Assembly: GCA_946403085.1 (NCBI GenBank)
Contig: CAMIYM010000005.1
Span: 148,594 to 212,593 of the forward strand
Source: an uncultured Clostridia bacterium
GTDB lineage: Bacteria > Bacillota > Clostridia > Saccharofermentanales > Saccharofermentanaceae
DNA length: 64,000 nucleotides
Direction of reading: 5' to 3'
This document shows positions 16,668-24,790 of this stretch, piece after piece. A model generated the notes under the pieces. It saw nothing but the letters and a program-made list of their open reading frames with translations, was not told the DNA's origin and searched no databases. Both the position numbers and the translations under genes were made by a program. Every line of letters starts with the position of its first letter. Position 1 is the first letter of the stretch.

Positions 16668-17659
16668 GGAGTAACGATTGCTCCGACAATAGCATCAACG
16701 ACCTGCTCAGGCTTGATTCCGTCTGCGATAGCAGCGAAGTTGAGCATGATTCTGTGACGCATTACTTCGTGGCGCATTGCCTTAACGTCGTCAGGTGTAA
16801 CATAAGCTCTGCCCTGGATGAGAGCGACTGCCTTGGATACTTCCATGAATGCGATAGCCGCACGTGTGGAAGAACCCATTGCTACATAGCCTGCGAGGTT
16901 CGGTGAGATGTACTTAGAAGGATCACGTGTAGCCTGAACGATATCAACGATATACTTCTTGATCGCAGGTGAGATATATACTCTCTTGCAGAGATCCTGT
17001 AAGAACTCGATATCTTCGATAGTTGCAACAGACTTTGATCCTCTGAAGACGTTACCTTCGATCCTGTTAAGGATCTCGACTTCCTCATTAACATTAGGAT
17101 ATGTAATGATCTCCTTAAGAAGGAATCTGTCCTGCTGAGCTTCTGAAAGCTCGTAAGTACCTTCCTGCTCGATAGGGTTCTGTGTAGCGATAACGATGAA
17201 TACCGGAGGGAGCTTATATGTCTGGCCGCCGATACTTACTGATCTCTCCTGCATGGCTTCGAGCATCGCAGACTGTGTCTTTGCAGATGAACGGTTGATC
17301 TCATCCAAGAGAAGGAAGTTAGCATAAACAGGTCCGATCTTTGTCTCGAACGTGTTGTTGGTCATATTGAATGTTTGTGTACCGATGATGTCGGAAGGCA
17401 AAAGGTCAGGTGTGCACTGTACTCTTGAGAAAGAGCCGCCTACAGCTTCTGTCATGACCTTAGCTGCCGTTGTCTTAGCAAGACCCGGTACAGATTCCAA
17501 AAGGATATGGCCGTTGGCGATCATGGAAACCAGGAGTGATACTCCGAGCTGTGATTGTCCGACGATCTTGGAATTATAATAAGTCCTTATTTTGTTAATG
17601 ATCTCACCTGATCTTGCAAGCTCATCAACATTGATGTTCATTACCAGTTGTTCAGCCAT
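16664..17659 (-). CDS. MoxR-family AAA+ ATPase
   Basis: A 331-residue chaperone-like ATPase. Walker A is VPGLAKTT (about residues 58-65), Walker B is LLLDEINRS (about 117-125), and ATQNPIEQEGTYELSEAQ is the MoxR sensor region; RAAIAFMEVSKA is in the lid. MoxR proteins are thought to fold or insert metal ions into VWA-domain partners, here encoded downstream. It is the first gene of a six-gene operon with overlapping or near-touching genes. GAGAGG precedes the ATG. Confidence 0.95.
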   Translation of the reverse strand: MAEQLVMNINVDELARSGEIINKIRTYYNSKIVGQSQLGVSLLVSMIANGHILLESVPGLAKTTAAKVMTEAVGGSFSRVQCTPDLLPSDIIGTQTFNMTNNTFETKIGPVYANFLLLDEINRSSAKTQSAMLEAMQERSVSIGGQTYKLPPVFIVIATQNPIEQEGTYELSEAQQDRFLLKEIITYPNVNEEVEILNRIEGNVFRGSKSVATIEDIEFLQDLCKRVYISPAIKKYIVDIVQATRDPSKYISPNLAGYVAMGSSTRAAIAFMEVSKAVALIQGRAYVTPDDVKAMRHEVMRHRIMLNFAAIADGIKPEQVVDAIVGAIVTP

Positions 17660-17748
17660 AAAAACCTCTCATTCCTATGTGTTTTAGCCGTGCTTTGCGT
17701 GACTGATGTCACGTTTACACATAACCGTAAAAATAATTTGACTTGCCT

Positions 17749-17777
17749 ATTATACTATCTAGTGCGCAATTTGTTTA
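17749..17777 (-). promoter_or_regulatory. Promoter of MoxR-VWA operon
   Basis: Minus-strand TATAAT (17754-17749) stands 17 bp from TAAACA (17777-17772). The leader to the ATG at 17659 would be about 80 nt. The -35 matches consensus at four of six positions. Confidence 0.5.
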
Positions 17778-17905
17778 AGAATTTTATGTTAATGCCTTCA
17801 CTTTTGCGCCACTTTTCGAGGCCTGTCATCTTAAAAAACAGTTTGATAATCAAAATTGTTGCATTTTGTTAGGAAAAAATTTGGGCAAAATTGTGGTGTA
17901 TACGA

Positions 17906-19186
17906 TCACACCGACGTGAAGCAGATGATATACCCCTCATCGTCCTGCCTGATAACCTTGGCGTAAGATCTCGCATCGCCCTTCTTCAGCATTATGTTCG
18001 ACCTGTATCTCAAGGCGACCTCCGGCTTGATCTGAGCATACTTGTTATCTTCAGACACCTTTACGATGATGCACTTATGAGGCGTCTCGTTGACCTTCTT
18101 CTCTTCAAGGAAGAAGAGTTCATATTCTTCGGAGATCTCGTCCGCCCATGAGAACTCTCCGCTCTTACGGGCAAGCTTGATATCTTCAATGCCTGTAATG
18201 TCATAATATTTAAGAACGTCGGCGCCCTTGGGAAGGAATGTGTCCTCCGATGCGATGTCGAGCTCCTCTGTTATCGCTTTTCGAGTATTCTCGGTAATAA
18301 GGATCTGGCCTCCGATCGTAAGGCCTTCCAGACGTCCCGCGATATTTACCGACTGGCCGATGCAGCCGTACTTCATGGTCTTCTCGGAGCCGATGTTGCC
18401 GACGACAGTATCGCCCGTATTAATGGCGATTCCCATCTCGATGTCAGGATAACCGTGCTCGTTATTCCACTTGTTTACGTCAGCTATCGCATTCTCCATC
18501 TCGATCGCGCACTTAACAGCCAGCGCCGCGTGGTCTTCCCAGTACTTGGGTGCGCCAAAGATCACTAGGATACCGTCGCCTAAGAACTCGATGAGCGTGC
18601 CGTGGTACTTCTCTATGACTGCGACCATGTGACGGAAATAATGGTTAAGCAATGTGATGAGGTCCTGCGCCGGAAGCTTGGACGAGAGTGCGGTAAAGCC
18701 TCTAAGATCGCTCATGAGGATCGTGACATTCTGCGTGGCGCCTCCGATCTTCTGGCCTTCTTCCGTGGAAAGCACGTAGTCGGCAATGTCAGGCGTCGTA
18801 TAGCGTGCAAAAGCAGAACGCACCTTGATGAGCTTTGTGAGGTCCGTAATTACGATCAGGTAGACCGCGATCTCCTGCTTATAGAAAGTGACCCTTACGT
18901 GGAGGTTATGGACATCACCTTTGTTATCGACATAGTCGACGATGTCCTCCTGCGAAGTGAGCTTCTGCGTGACGGCATCGATGAAGAGCTGGATGAAGTC
19001 ATCGTTGCCCTTTATGTAAGGAATCGCATTCCAGATCTTCGACTTGTCTTCTGATGAGATCCCCAGGAGCCTTTCTGCTGCCGGATTCGATACCAGAAGC
19101 TCTCCCGTAGCAGAGATGATGCAGATTGCATCATCGGATTTCTCGTAGAAAAACCTCGACTGTTCGGGAGTGATATTTAATGCCAT
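17906..19186 (-). CDS. PAS-domain class III nucleotide cyclase
   Basis: A 426-residue protein that would convert ATP (or GTP) to a cyclic nucleotide. Residues 8-120 form a PAS sensor domain. Residues 148-320 are a class III cyclase: metal-binding Asp160 (SDLRGFT) and Asp204 (FLGDG), and transition-state Asn281 and Arg285 (NIAGRLE) are present, so it should be active; which nucleotide is used cannot be settled by eye. A C-terminal domain of about 90 residues is unassigned. AAGGAAG precedes the ATG. It is the last gene of a minus-strand group with a GHKL-like protein and a STAS protein. Confidence 0.9.
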   Translation of the reverse strand: MALNITPEQSRFFYEKSDDAICIISATGELLVSNPAAERLLGISSEDKSKIWNAIPYIKGNDDFIQLFIDAVTQKLTSQEDIVDYVDNKGDVHNLHVRVTFYKQEIAVYLIVITDLTKLIKVRSAFARYTTPDIADYVLSTEEGQKIGGATQNVTILMSDLRGFTALSSKLPAQDLITLLNHYFRHMVAVIEKYHGTLIEFLGDGILVIFGAPKYWEDHAALAVKCAIEMENAIADVNKWNNEHGYPDIEMGIAINTGDTVVGNIGSEKTMKYGCIGQSVNIAGRLEGLTIGGQILITENTRKAITEELDIASEDTFLPKGADVLKYYDITGIEDIKLARKSGEFSWADEISEEYELFFLEEKKVNETPHKCIIVKVSEDNKYAQIKPEVALRYRSNIMLKKGDARSYAKVIRQDDEGYIICFTSV

Positions 19187-19219
19187 TATGCTTCCTTAAA
19201 GTGTTATATAAGGTATTGA

Positions 19220-19831
19220 TCAGAACTTCTTTATAATAGCGACATCGACGACAGAGCCCTTAACGCTGACCTGTACGTCATCTGCGATGTTCGCGACGAT
19301 GGACTTCTCGAGCTCGTCCCATGCCTCTTCGTTATCTTCCTTATCGGCCTTATCAAGAGAATTCTTATAGTCCTGAAGTGTCCAGAGGAAAGCCGCCGTG
19401 TGCTCGTAGGATTCAGGGCAGCCCATCGCCATGTAGCCGATCGGAATGCTGCGCTGGATCATGCCAGCTTCCGGAGCGGGCATCAATGCGATCGAGATGC
19501 GGTCTCTTAACTTGCCCATGAAGCCCTTCGCTGCGGCATTCTCGCCGGTCCTTGAAAGGCTCAGGAATTCCTTGCGGACCTCCTGGTTCATCTCGACTTC
19601 AGCCTTCATGTGGATCTTATATTCTTTGTTATTCTCTTCGATCCAGAAATCAGCATCGCCGTTGCCGCCTGCGATACCGTGGAACATGCCGATAAGCTCT
19701 TCCGTGAGGAGCCTTAACCTTATGGCCTCCTTGCCGGTAAGATCGTTATATTTTGCGGCCTTCTCGGTAGCAGTAAGCGCCTCGTCGGACCCCTTGCCGT
19801 CACCTTTGATCTTGATAATATCTGTAATCAC
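19220..19831 (-). CDS. Divergent GHKL/RsbW-like ATP-binding protein
   Basis: A 203-residue protein starting at GTG 19831 with GGAAGGA upstream. I infer a histidine-kinase-like ATPase fold from the N-box-like RLRLLTEELIGM (about 38-49), the later loop GNGDADFWIEEN and the position between STAS and cyclase genes. The central part is expanded and lacks the clear DxGxG box, so ATP binding is doubtful. In partner switching such proteins bind a STAS protein or a sigma factor. No signal peptide or membrane segment is seen. Confidence 0.55.
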   Translation of the reverse strand: MITDIIKIKGDGKGSDEALTATEKAAKYNDLTGKEAIRLRLLTEELIGMFHGIAGGNGDADFWIEENNKEYKIHMKAEVEMNQEVRKEFLSLSRTGENAAAKGFMGKLRDRISIALMPAPEAGMIQRSIPIGYMAMGCPESYEHTAAFLWTLQDYKNSLDKADKEDNEEAWDELEKSIVANIADDVQVSVKGSVVDVAIIKKF

Positions 19832-19848
19832 TTAAAAGTTCCTTCCAA

Positions 19849-20148
19849 TCATTCGATCGTTAAGATATCTACGAAGCCTGTGATGTTGAACACTTCCATG
19901 ATGAGCTCGTTAACGTTCTTTATCTTCATGGAGCCCTGCTTGTTCATTGTCTTCTGGGCAACGAGAAGGGATCTTAAGCCTGCAGATGAGATGTATTCGA
20001 GCTTTTCCATGTCGATAACGAGGTTCTCCACGCCGCCTAAGTTCTCAGCAAATACCTTGTCGAGATCAGGAGCCGTTGTCGTATCGAGCTTGCCTTCGAG
20101 GGCGATGGAGAGGTTGGAACCGTTCTTTGTTTTCGTAATGTTCATCAT
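19849..20148 (-). CDS. STAS-domain anti-sigma factor antagonist
   Basis: A 99-residue single-domain protein of the SpoIIAA/RsbV family. The phosphorylatable Ser lies in LEYISSAGLRSLL (about 53-65), the standard site for RsbW-type kinases and PP2C phosphatases. Two ATG codons are adjacent (20148 and 20145) behind AGGAGA. The kinase-like and phosphatase partners are encoded on both sides, so a local partner-switching circuit is likely. Confidence 0.93.
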   Translation of the reverse strand: MMNITKTKNGSNLSIALEGKLDTTTAPDLDKVFAENLGGVENLVIDMEKLEYISSAGLRSLLVAQKTMNKQGSMKIKNVNELIMEVFNITGFVDILTIE

Positions 20149-20220
20149 CAGTTCTCCTTATTTACAATGATTTCGGGCATAATGTACCCATACAGGAAAA
20201 GAATCAAAACTCTTTGCGTA

Positions 20221-20264
20221 ATTATACTATATCGGATGAGTGTTTTTCATAATTCCCGTATAAT
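20221..20264. promoter_or_regulatory. Divergent promoter pair
   Basis: Consensus TATAAT boxes occur on the minus strand at 20226-20221 and on the plus strand at 20259-20264, firing toward the STAS gene and the RsbW-like gene. Both -35 boxes are weak, so activation or an alternative factor may be needed. Confidence 0.5.
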
Positions 20265-20338
20265 ATAAACAATCCGTTTACACTTACTGGTATTAAATGG
20301 CCGCTTAACTGAACTGCGGCACACGAGGGCTACATCAT

Positions 20339-20743
20339 ATGGAAGAGCTAAAACTGGAAGCCACAAAAGCAAATCTCGACAAGGTCTTATCCTTCATCGA
20401 CGGCCATCTCGAAAACAACGCCTGCTCCATGAAGAGCCAGATGCAGATCGATCTCGCCGCCGAAGAGATCTTCGTCAACATCGCCCAGTATTCATACGCA
20501 CCCGGCACGGGATCTGCCACAATCCGTATCTCTGTTGCTGACGGCTCAGCCGAGATCACATTCATCGACTCCGGCATCCCCTACGACCCGCTCGCCAAAG
20601 AAGATCCCGACATCACCCTCTCAAGCGAGGAGCGCCAGATCGGCGGCCTCGGCATCTTCCTCATCAAGCAGTATATGGACGACGTCCGCTACGAATATTC
20701 CGATGGCCAGAACAAGCTCACCATCGTCAAGAAACTGTCCTGA
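20339..20743 (+). CDS. RsbW/SpoIIAB-like GHKL ATPase
   Basis: A 134-residue serine-kinase-type anti-sigma protein. The N-box is AAEEIFVNIAQYS (about 40-52), the G1 box is IDSGIPYDPL (about 79-88), and the G2 region is GGLGIFLIKQY (about 102-112). These are the ATP-binding elements of RsbW. It should phosphorylate a STAS Ser or bind a sigma factor; no sigma factor is adjacent. It is 27 bp before the PP2C gene and probably co-transcribed. Codons end mostly in C, unlike most of the window. Confidence 0.92.
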   Translation: MEELKLEATKANLDKVLSFIDGHLENNACSMKSQMQIDLAAEEIFVNIAQYSYAPGTGSATIRISVADGSAEITFIDSGIPYDPLAKEDPDITLSSEERQIGGLGIFLIKQYMDDVRYEYSDGQNKLTIVKKLS

Positions 20744-20770
20744 CATCACTTTTTCGACAGAGGTACCCAC

Positions 20771-22639
20771 ATGAGTCCCGAAAACAAATCCAAGATCGCT
20801 TCAGAAAAAGTTCCAGCAAACGCTTCAAAAAACGCTTCAGTAAACACTTCAGAAAACGCTTCCAGGTTCGACGCCAGGAAATCCCTTTCCGCGAAAACAG
20901 TACGCTCGACGCTCTTGAGCTGCCTGATCTTCGGCCTGATCATCCAGTTCGTCGCGCTCTCATTCTACGCATACTCATTCATACACCAGTACATCAGGAT
21001 CGCAGACGCCGCTGCCCGCCAGTGCCGCCTGTCCGTAACCCACGGCGCCGACGCATGCAAACTCTCCGACGATGTCATGAGGATCTACAACTCCTTAAGT
21101 GACGCAGACCGCGCCAAGGTCGGCACACCTGAGTACAGACAGTTTTTCGCAGAGGTCGAGACGGGCGAAAACAGCGACTACGCAAGGATCTTCCGCATCA
21201 TCCAGGACACCCGTAATTTCCAGGACGTTTCCGATGTCTTCATCGCAATGTACGACGCCAACAACAACGCGATCGTCTTCGTCGCCGACGCGAGCGATGA
21301 CCCTACTGACGTAAGACTTCCCGGCGACTGGGAAAAGGTAAGAAGGAACGAGATCAACCGCTTCGTTTTCGGAAACGACTACGAGACACTCTACACCTAC
21401 GACTGGACCAAACAGGACGGCTTCCTCGTAACGGTAGGCGTCCCGATCTCCGCAGAAGACGGCCACACAGTCTCCTACCTCCTCGTCGACATCTCCACCC
21501 GCAACATCGCCTGGGGCATGGCAACCTTCGCTCTCCAGCTAACGATCGTAATCGTCCTGGTCACAGTGCTCCTTGCCTACTTCCAGACAAAGACCATCCA
21601 GAAAAAACTCGTCGACCCGATCAACAAGATCGCCGAAGCATCCCAGCAGTATGCCCGTGACAGACAGGCCGGCAACGATGTAAAAGACCACTTCTCCAAC
21701 ATCGATGTCCACACCGAAGACGAGCTCGAGAACCTCGCCGAAGCCATGAAGGAAATGGAACTCGACCTGACCAAATATGAAGCCGACCTGACCCAGATCA
21801 TCGCTGACAAAGAGCGCATCGGCATGGAACTCTCCCTCGCCACCGCCATCCAGGCAGCTATGCTCCCTCACGACTTCCCGCCTTTCCCTGACAGGAAAGA
21901 ATTCGACATCTACGCCATGATGGAGCCCGCCCGTGAAGTAGGCGGCGACTTCTACGACTTCTTCTTCATCGACGAAGACCACCTCTGCCTCGTAATCGCC
22001 GACGTCTCCGGCAAAGGCATCCCCGCTGCCCTCTTCATGATGATCTCCAAAACGATCCTCGCCAGCGTCGCAATGCTCGGCCGCCGCTCCGCCGCAGAAG
22101 TCTTAATGAAGACCAACGAAGCCCTCTGCTCCAACAACAAAGTCGAGATGTTCGTTACCGCCTGGGTCGGCATCCTCGAAGTCTCCACCGGCAAGCTCAC
22201 CGCAGCAAACGCCGGCCACGAATACCCCTTCATCAAGCGTGCCGACGGCTCCTTCGAAGTCTACAAAGACAAGCACGGCCTCGTAATCGGCGGCATGGCT
22301 GACACCGTCTACAAAGAGTACACCCTCGACTTAAAGCCCGGCGACAAGCTCTTCGTCTACACCGATGGCATCCCCGAAGCCAGCAACAGCGACGGCAAGA
22401 TGTTCGGCTTAGAGCGCCTCGCCGAAGCGTTGAATAAGGAAGGTGGTTCTGGTGGTTTCGCTGCTTCCGCTGCTTCCGGTGCATCTGCTGCCGGCTCTTC
22501 TACGGCTTCCGCCACCGGCTCGACCGCTGAGATCATCCGCAACGTCCGCGTCTCCGTCGGAAACTTCGTCCAGGACGCCGAGCAGTTCGACGATCTCACC
22601 ATGCTCTGCTTCGAGTACCACGGCCCTCAAGGGAAATAA
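20771..22639 (+). CDS. Membrane PP2C/SpoIIE-type phosphatase with HAMP
   Basis: A 622-residue sensor phosphatase. The N-terminal 30 residues repeat NAS/ENAS. Transmembrane helices at 47-70 and 249-271 flank an external sensor of about 175 residues. A HAMP domain (272-335) leads to a SpoIIE-type PP2C domain from about 375, with EVGGDFYDFF and ADVSGKGIPAALFM as metal-binding motifs and GDKLFVYTDGIPE late. A Gly/Ala/Ser-rich insertion lies at about 557-583. It should dephosphorylate a STAS protein, probably the one at 19849. AGAGGT precedes the ATG. Codons strongly prefer C at the third base. Confidence 0.93.
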   Translation: MSPENKSKIASEKVPANASKNASVNTSENASRFDARKSLSAKTVRSTLLSCLIFGLIIQFVALSFYAYSFIHQYIRIADAAARQCRLSVTHGADACKLSDDVMRIYNSLSDADRAKVGTPEYRQFFAEVETGENSDYARIFRIIQDTRNFQDVSDVFIAMYDANNNAIVFVADASDDPTDVRLPGDWEKVRRNEINRFVFGNDYETLYTYDWTKQDGFLVTVGVPISAEDGHTVSYLLVDISTRNIAWGMATFALQLTIVIVLVTVLLAYFQTKTIQKKLVDPINKIAEASQQYARDRQAGNDVKDHFSNIDVHTEDELENLAEAMKEMELDLTKYEADLTQIIADKERIGMELSLATAIQAAMLPHDFPPFPDRKEFDIYAMMEPAREVGGDFYDFFFIDEDHLCLVIADVSGKGIPAALFMMISKTILASVAMLGRRSAAEVLMKTNEALCSNNKVEMFVTAWVGILEVSTGKLTAANAGHEYPFIKRADGSFEVYKDKHGLVIGGMADTVYKEYTLDLKPGDKLFVYTDGIPEASNSDGKMFGLERLAEALNKEGGSGGFAASAASGASAAGSSTASATGSTAEIIRNVRVSVGNFVQDAEQFDDLTMLCFEYHGPQGK

Positions 22640-22700
22640 GTGCTTTTGGGCTTTTCTTGATCCCACCGGGAGCGGTCTAAAGCTTTAAATATGCTAATAA

Positions 22701-22882
22701 CGGACACATTGAGCGATTTTCGCCTTTGTGTCCGTATTTTTTGCGCTTATTTCAGCCGCTCGGAGCGTGATTTACGGACACAAACGGCTTTTTGGGTGGA
22801 TGTGTCCGCTAGAGGACCGCTTTTTCGCGCTGATCGCGGGGATATTTGCGGACACAAAAGGCGTTTTTGGTCTTTGTGTCCG
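22701..22882 (+). repeat. Array of three 8-18-8 dyads at 74-bp period
   Basis: CGGACACA begins at 22701, 22775 and 22849 (exact 74-bp steps). Each is followed after 18 bases by TGTGTCCG (22727, 22801, 22875). The centres differ, for example AACGGC...GGTGGA in the second. Spacers between dyads are exactly 40 bases. Flanks are partly conserved with the single copy at 10582. The region is between convergent genes. Confidence 0.95.
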
Positions 22883-22891
22883 TTTAATTTT

Positions 22892-22981
22892 GTTTTTTAC
22901 TTTCCCTGTCTCGAAAAGCTGGCTGGTGACAAGCTTGAGGCAGTTTTTTACTTTCCCTGTCTCGAAAAGTAGGCTGGTGAC
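22892..22981 (+). repeat. 51-bp direct repeat with GGTGAC word
   Basis: A 27-base stretch starting GTTTTTTACTTTCCCTGTCT occurs at 22892 and again at 22943, each followed by GGCTGGTGAC. GGTGAC is also the word of the cluster at 10446. Confidence 0.9.
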
Positions 22982-22997
22982 GAGATGGTGACGGTCC

Positions 22998-23109
22998 ACT
23001 TTTTAGGCAACTTTTTTTGCAAAATTGTCGACTGTTTTGACGACTTTAGGCGGTTTTCCACATTTTAGTCGTCTTTTTTCGCGAAAAAGTTGACTGAAAA
23101 GGCGACTGA
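22998..23109 (+). repeat. 62-bp tandem repeat related to 10652
   Basis: ACTTTTTAGGCAACTTTTTT at 22998 is identical to the start of the unit at 10652. The next unit begins at 23060 (offset 62), and GTCGACTG (23027) / GTTGACTG (23089) share the offset. Inside, GACGACT (23039-23045) and AGTCGTC (23067-23073) face each other across 21 bases. Confidence 0.85.
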
Positions 23110-23117
23110 AGTAAGCA

Positions 23118-23156
23118 GGGGCATCACAAACGGCATTTTCGGCGGATGTGTGCCCG
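23118..23156 (+). repeat. Diverged 18-base-centre dyad
   Basis: GGGGCATCACA (23118-23128) and TGTGTGCCCG (23147-23156) flank an 18-base centre AACGGCATTTTCGGCGGA. The centre matches those at 10590 and 22783 closely while the outer word has changed from GGACACA to GGGCA-type, so arms changed together. Confidence 0.8.
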
Positions 23157-23171
23157 CTAGCAGGGCGCCAA

Positions 23172-23430
23172 AGCATACTTAATCCGGAAAACGGCCATTA
23201 GGTATGCCTGTTTTCGCGGCATTTCGACATCGAAAAGGGTACTCAGGCATACCAGATTGCGAAAAGTACCTTTTGGTATGCTTTTTTCCTCAGGGAAAGC
23301 CCTTAAAACAGGCCGATTAGGCATACCAAATCATAAAAATCTGCTTTTGGTATGCTTTTCGCTCAAGAGACAGCGCCGAGGCAGGCCCATCTGGGCATAC
23401 TAAATCACAGAAATCCGCTTCCGGTATGCT
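23172..23430 (+). repeat. Array of four 8-21-8 dyads at 74-bp period
   Basis: GGCATACC-type words begin at 23172, 23246, 23320 and 23394, exactly 74 bp apart. Their complements GGTATGCC/GGTATGCT begin at 23201, 23275, 23349 and 23423, each after 21 bases. The first left arm is AGCATACT. Units three and four share most of their centre. The gap 22640-23563 contains only these arrays and the terminator at 23471; open frames inside are not supported. Confidence 0.95.
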
Positions 23431-23470
23431 TTTCGCACAAGAGATAGTACGCCCCACCCCACACCCCAAT

Positions 23471-23498
23471 AAAAAACCGCCGCATGGGTTTGCGGCGG
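23471..23498 (-). terminator. Terminator of sugar ABC operon
   Basis: On the minus strand CCGCCGCA (23498-23491) pairs with TGCGGCGG (23484-23477), loop of six, then six T. It lies 66 bases past the last permease stop. Confidence 0.9.
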
Positions 23499-23563
23499 CT
23501 GGAGGTAAAGTGCATTCCGGATATTCGGGTGACCGGAAAACAATATTATGAAAGAACGGGTTA

Positions 23564-24790
23564 TTATGAGGCTGTCTTAGCTGCGCCTTCGGCACTTGCC
23601 TTCTTGGCAGCCTTTGCCTTCTTATCCTTCTTCTGCTTGGAGAGGATATCGAAAACAACTGCGGCGAGAAGTACGATTCCCTTTGCGATCTTGATCCAGT
23701 CCTGGTCGATGGACATCAGTGACATGCCCTGGTTGATAACACCGATCATGGTAGCACCGATTACCATTCCCATTACTGTACCTGAACCGCCGTATGCGGA
23801 AACGCCGCCGACGATACAAGCTGCGATCGCGTCCATCTCGAAGTTCTGGCCTGCATAGGAGTTAGCCGCACCGAATCTTGTTGTAACGAGGAGAGAAGCA
23901 AGAACGGTGAGGAGCGCCATGTTGAGGTAAGCGCAGAACATAACGAGCTTGTTGTTGATACCGGAAAGTCTTGATGTCTCTGCGTTGCCGCCGACTGTCA
24001 TGAAGTGACGTCCGATAGTTGTCTTTTCTGTGATGATGCCGTATACGATGAGAACTGCGATGATCCAGAGGAGAACTACAGGGATACCGCCGTCCTGTGC
24101 GAGCTGTACAGCGAGGATTGCGATGACTGCAACTTCGAGGATGCTCTTCAATACGGTGAACCACATGGGATCTGCCTGATAACCCTTTTTGACCTTCTTT
24201 GCACGGCCGTAGAAGTTAAGGAATACAACAACTGCTGCGCCGATTGCACCGAAGACTATGCAAGGGATGTTGAGCTGGCCCCAAGGTGTCTCGAAGATCT
24301 TACCGGAGAAGATCCTGGTGAAAGATGCCGGGAAGTTGGAGATAGCGCTTGTATCAGAAACTGTGATGAGGATCTGTGTGCCGAGGCCTCTGAATGCGAG
24401 GTAGCCGGCTAGAGTTGCGATCCACGGCGGGATTCTGAGGTAAGCGATGAGGTAACCTAAGATTGCACCGTATAAGAGTCCTGCTCCTATAACAATGATG
24501 AGTGTAAGAGGTGTGTTAACGTGCTGGATTACTGAGAAGACACCTGCGATAGCACCTACGAAGCAGACGAAGGATCCGACTGAAAGGTCGATGTTACCAC
24601 CTGTGAGCATACACATGAGCATGCCGGCACCGAGGACGAATACGTATGCGTTCTGGTCGATCAGGGCTGTAATGTTCGAAGGAGTGAACATGTTGCCGCC
24701 TGTCATTATTACGAAGAAAACATAGATAACGAAAAGCGCTATAGTCATTACGTTCTTTTTGAGAACATTTCCAATGCTGAAATTATTCAT
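23564..24790 (-). CDS. Monosaccharide ABC transporter permease (second copy)
   Basis: A 408-residue inner-membrane permease of the BPD_transp_2 family with about ten or more hydrophobic helices. LTGGNIDLSVGS (about 64-75) is the family signature, and GRHFMTVGGNAETSRLSGIN (about 262-281) is the conserved cytoplasmic loop that contacts the ATPase. The N-terminal MNNFSIGNVLKKNV is short and the C-terminus is Lys/Ala-rich. It overlaps the next permease by 4 bp. It is a paralogue of that protein, so the two may form a heterodimeric channel. Confidence 0.93.
   Translation of the reverse strand: MNNFSIGNVLKKNVMTIALFVIYVFFVIMTGGNMFTPSNITALIDQNAYVFVLGAGMLMCMLTGGNIDLSVGSFVCFVGAIAGVFSVIQHVNTPLTLIIVIGAGLLYGAILGYLIAYLRIPPWIATLAGYLAFRGLGTQILITVSDTSAISNFPASFTRIFSGKIFETPWGQLNIPCIVFGAIGAAVVVFLNFYGRAKKVKKGYQADPMWFTVLKSILEVAVIAILAVQLAQDGGIPVVLLWIIAVLIVYGIITEKTTIGRHFMTVGGNAETSRLSGINNKLVMFCAYLNMALLTVLASLLVTTRFGAANSYAGQNFEMDAIAACIVGGVSAYGGSGTVMGMVIGATMIGVINQGMSLMSIDQDWIKIAKGIVLLAAVVFDILSKQKKDKKAKAAKKASAEGAAKTAS

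Noticed and set aside
22233..22666. Arg/Cys-rich frames opposite the PP2C gene
   Set aside because: They arise from the strong third-position C bias on the coding strand.
22691..22999. Several 75-93-codon frames in the array region
   Set aside because: Repeated peptide stretches simply reflect DNA repeats.
22701..23430. Regular spacing suggested a CRISPR array
   Set aside because: Repeats are inverted pairs rather than direct 24-40-bp repeats, spacers are partly conserved, copy number is 3-4, and no cas genes are present.
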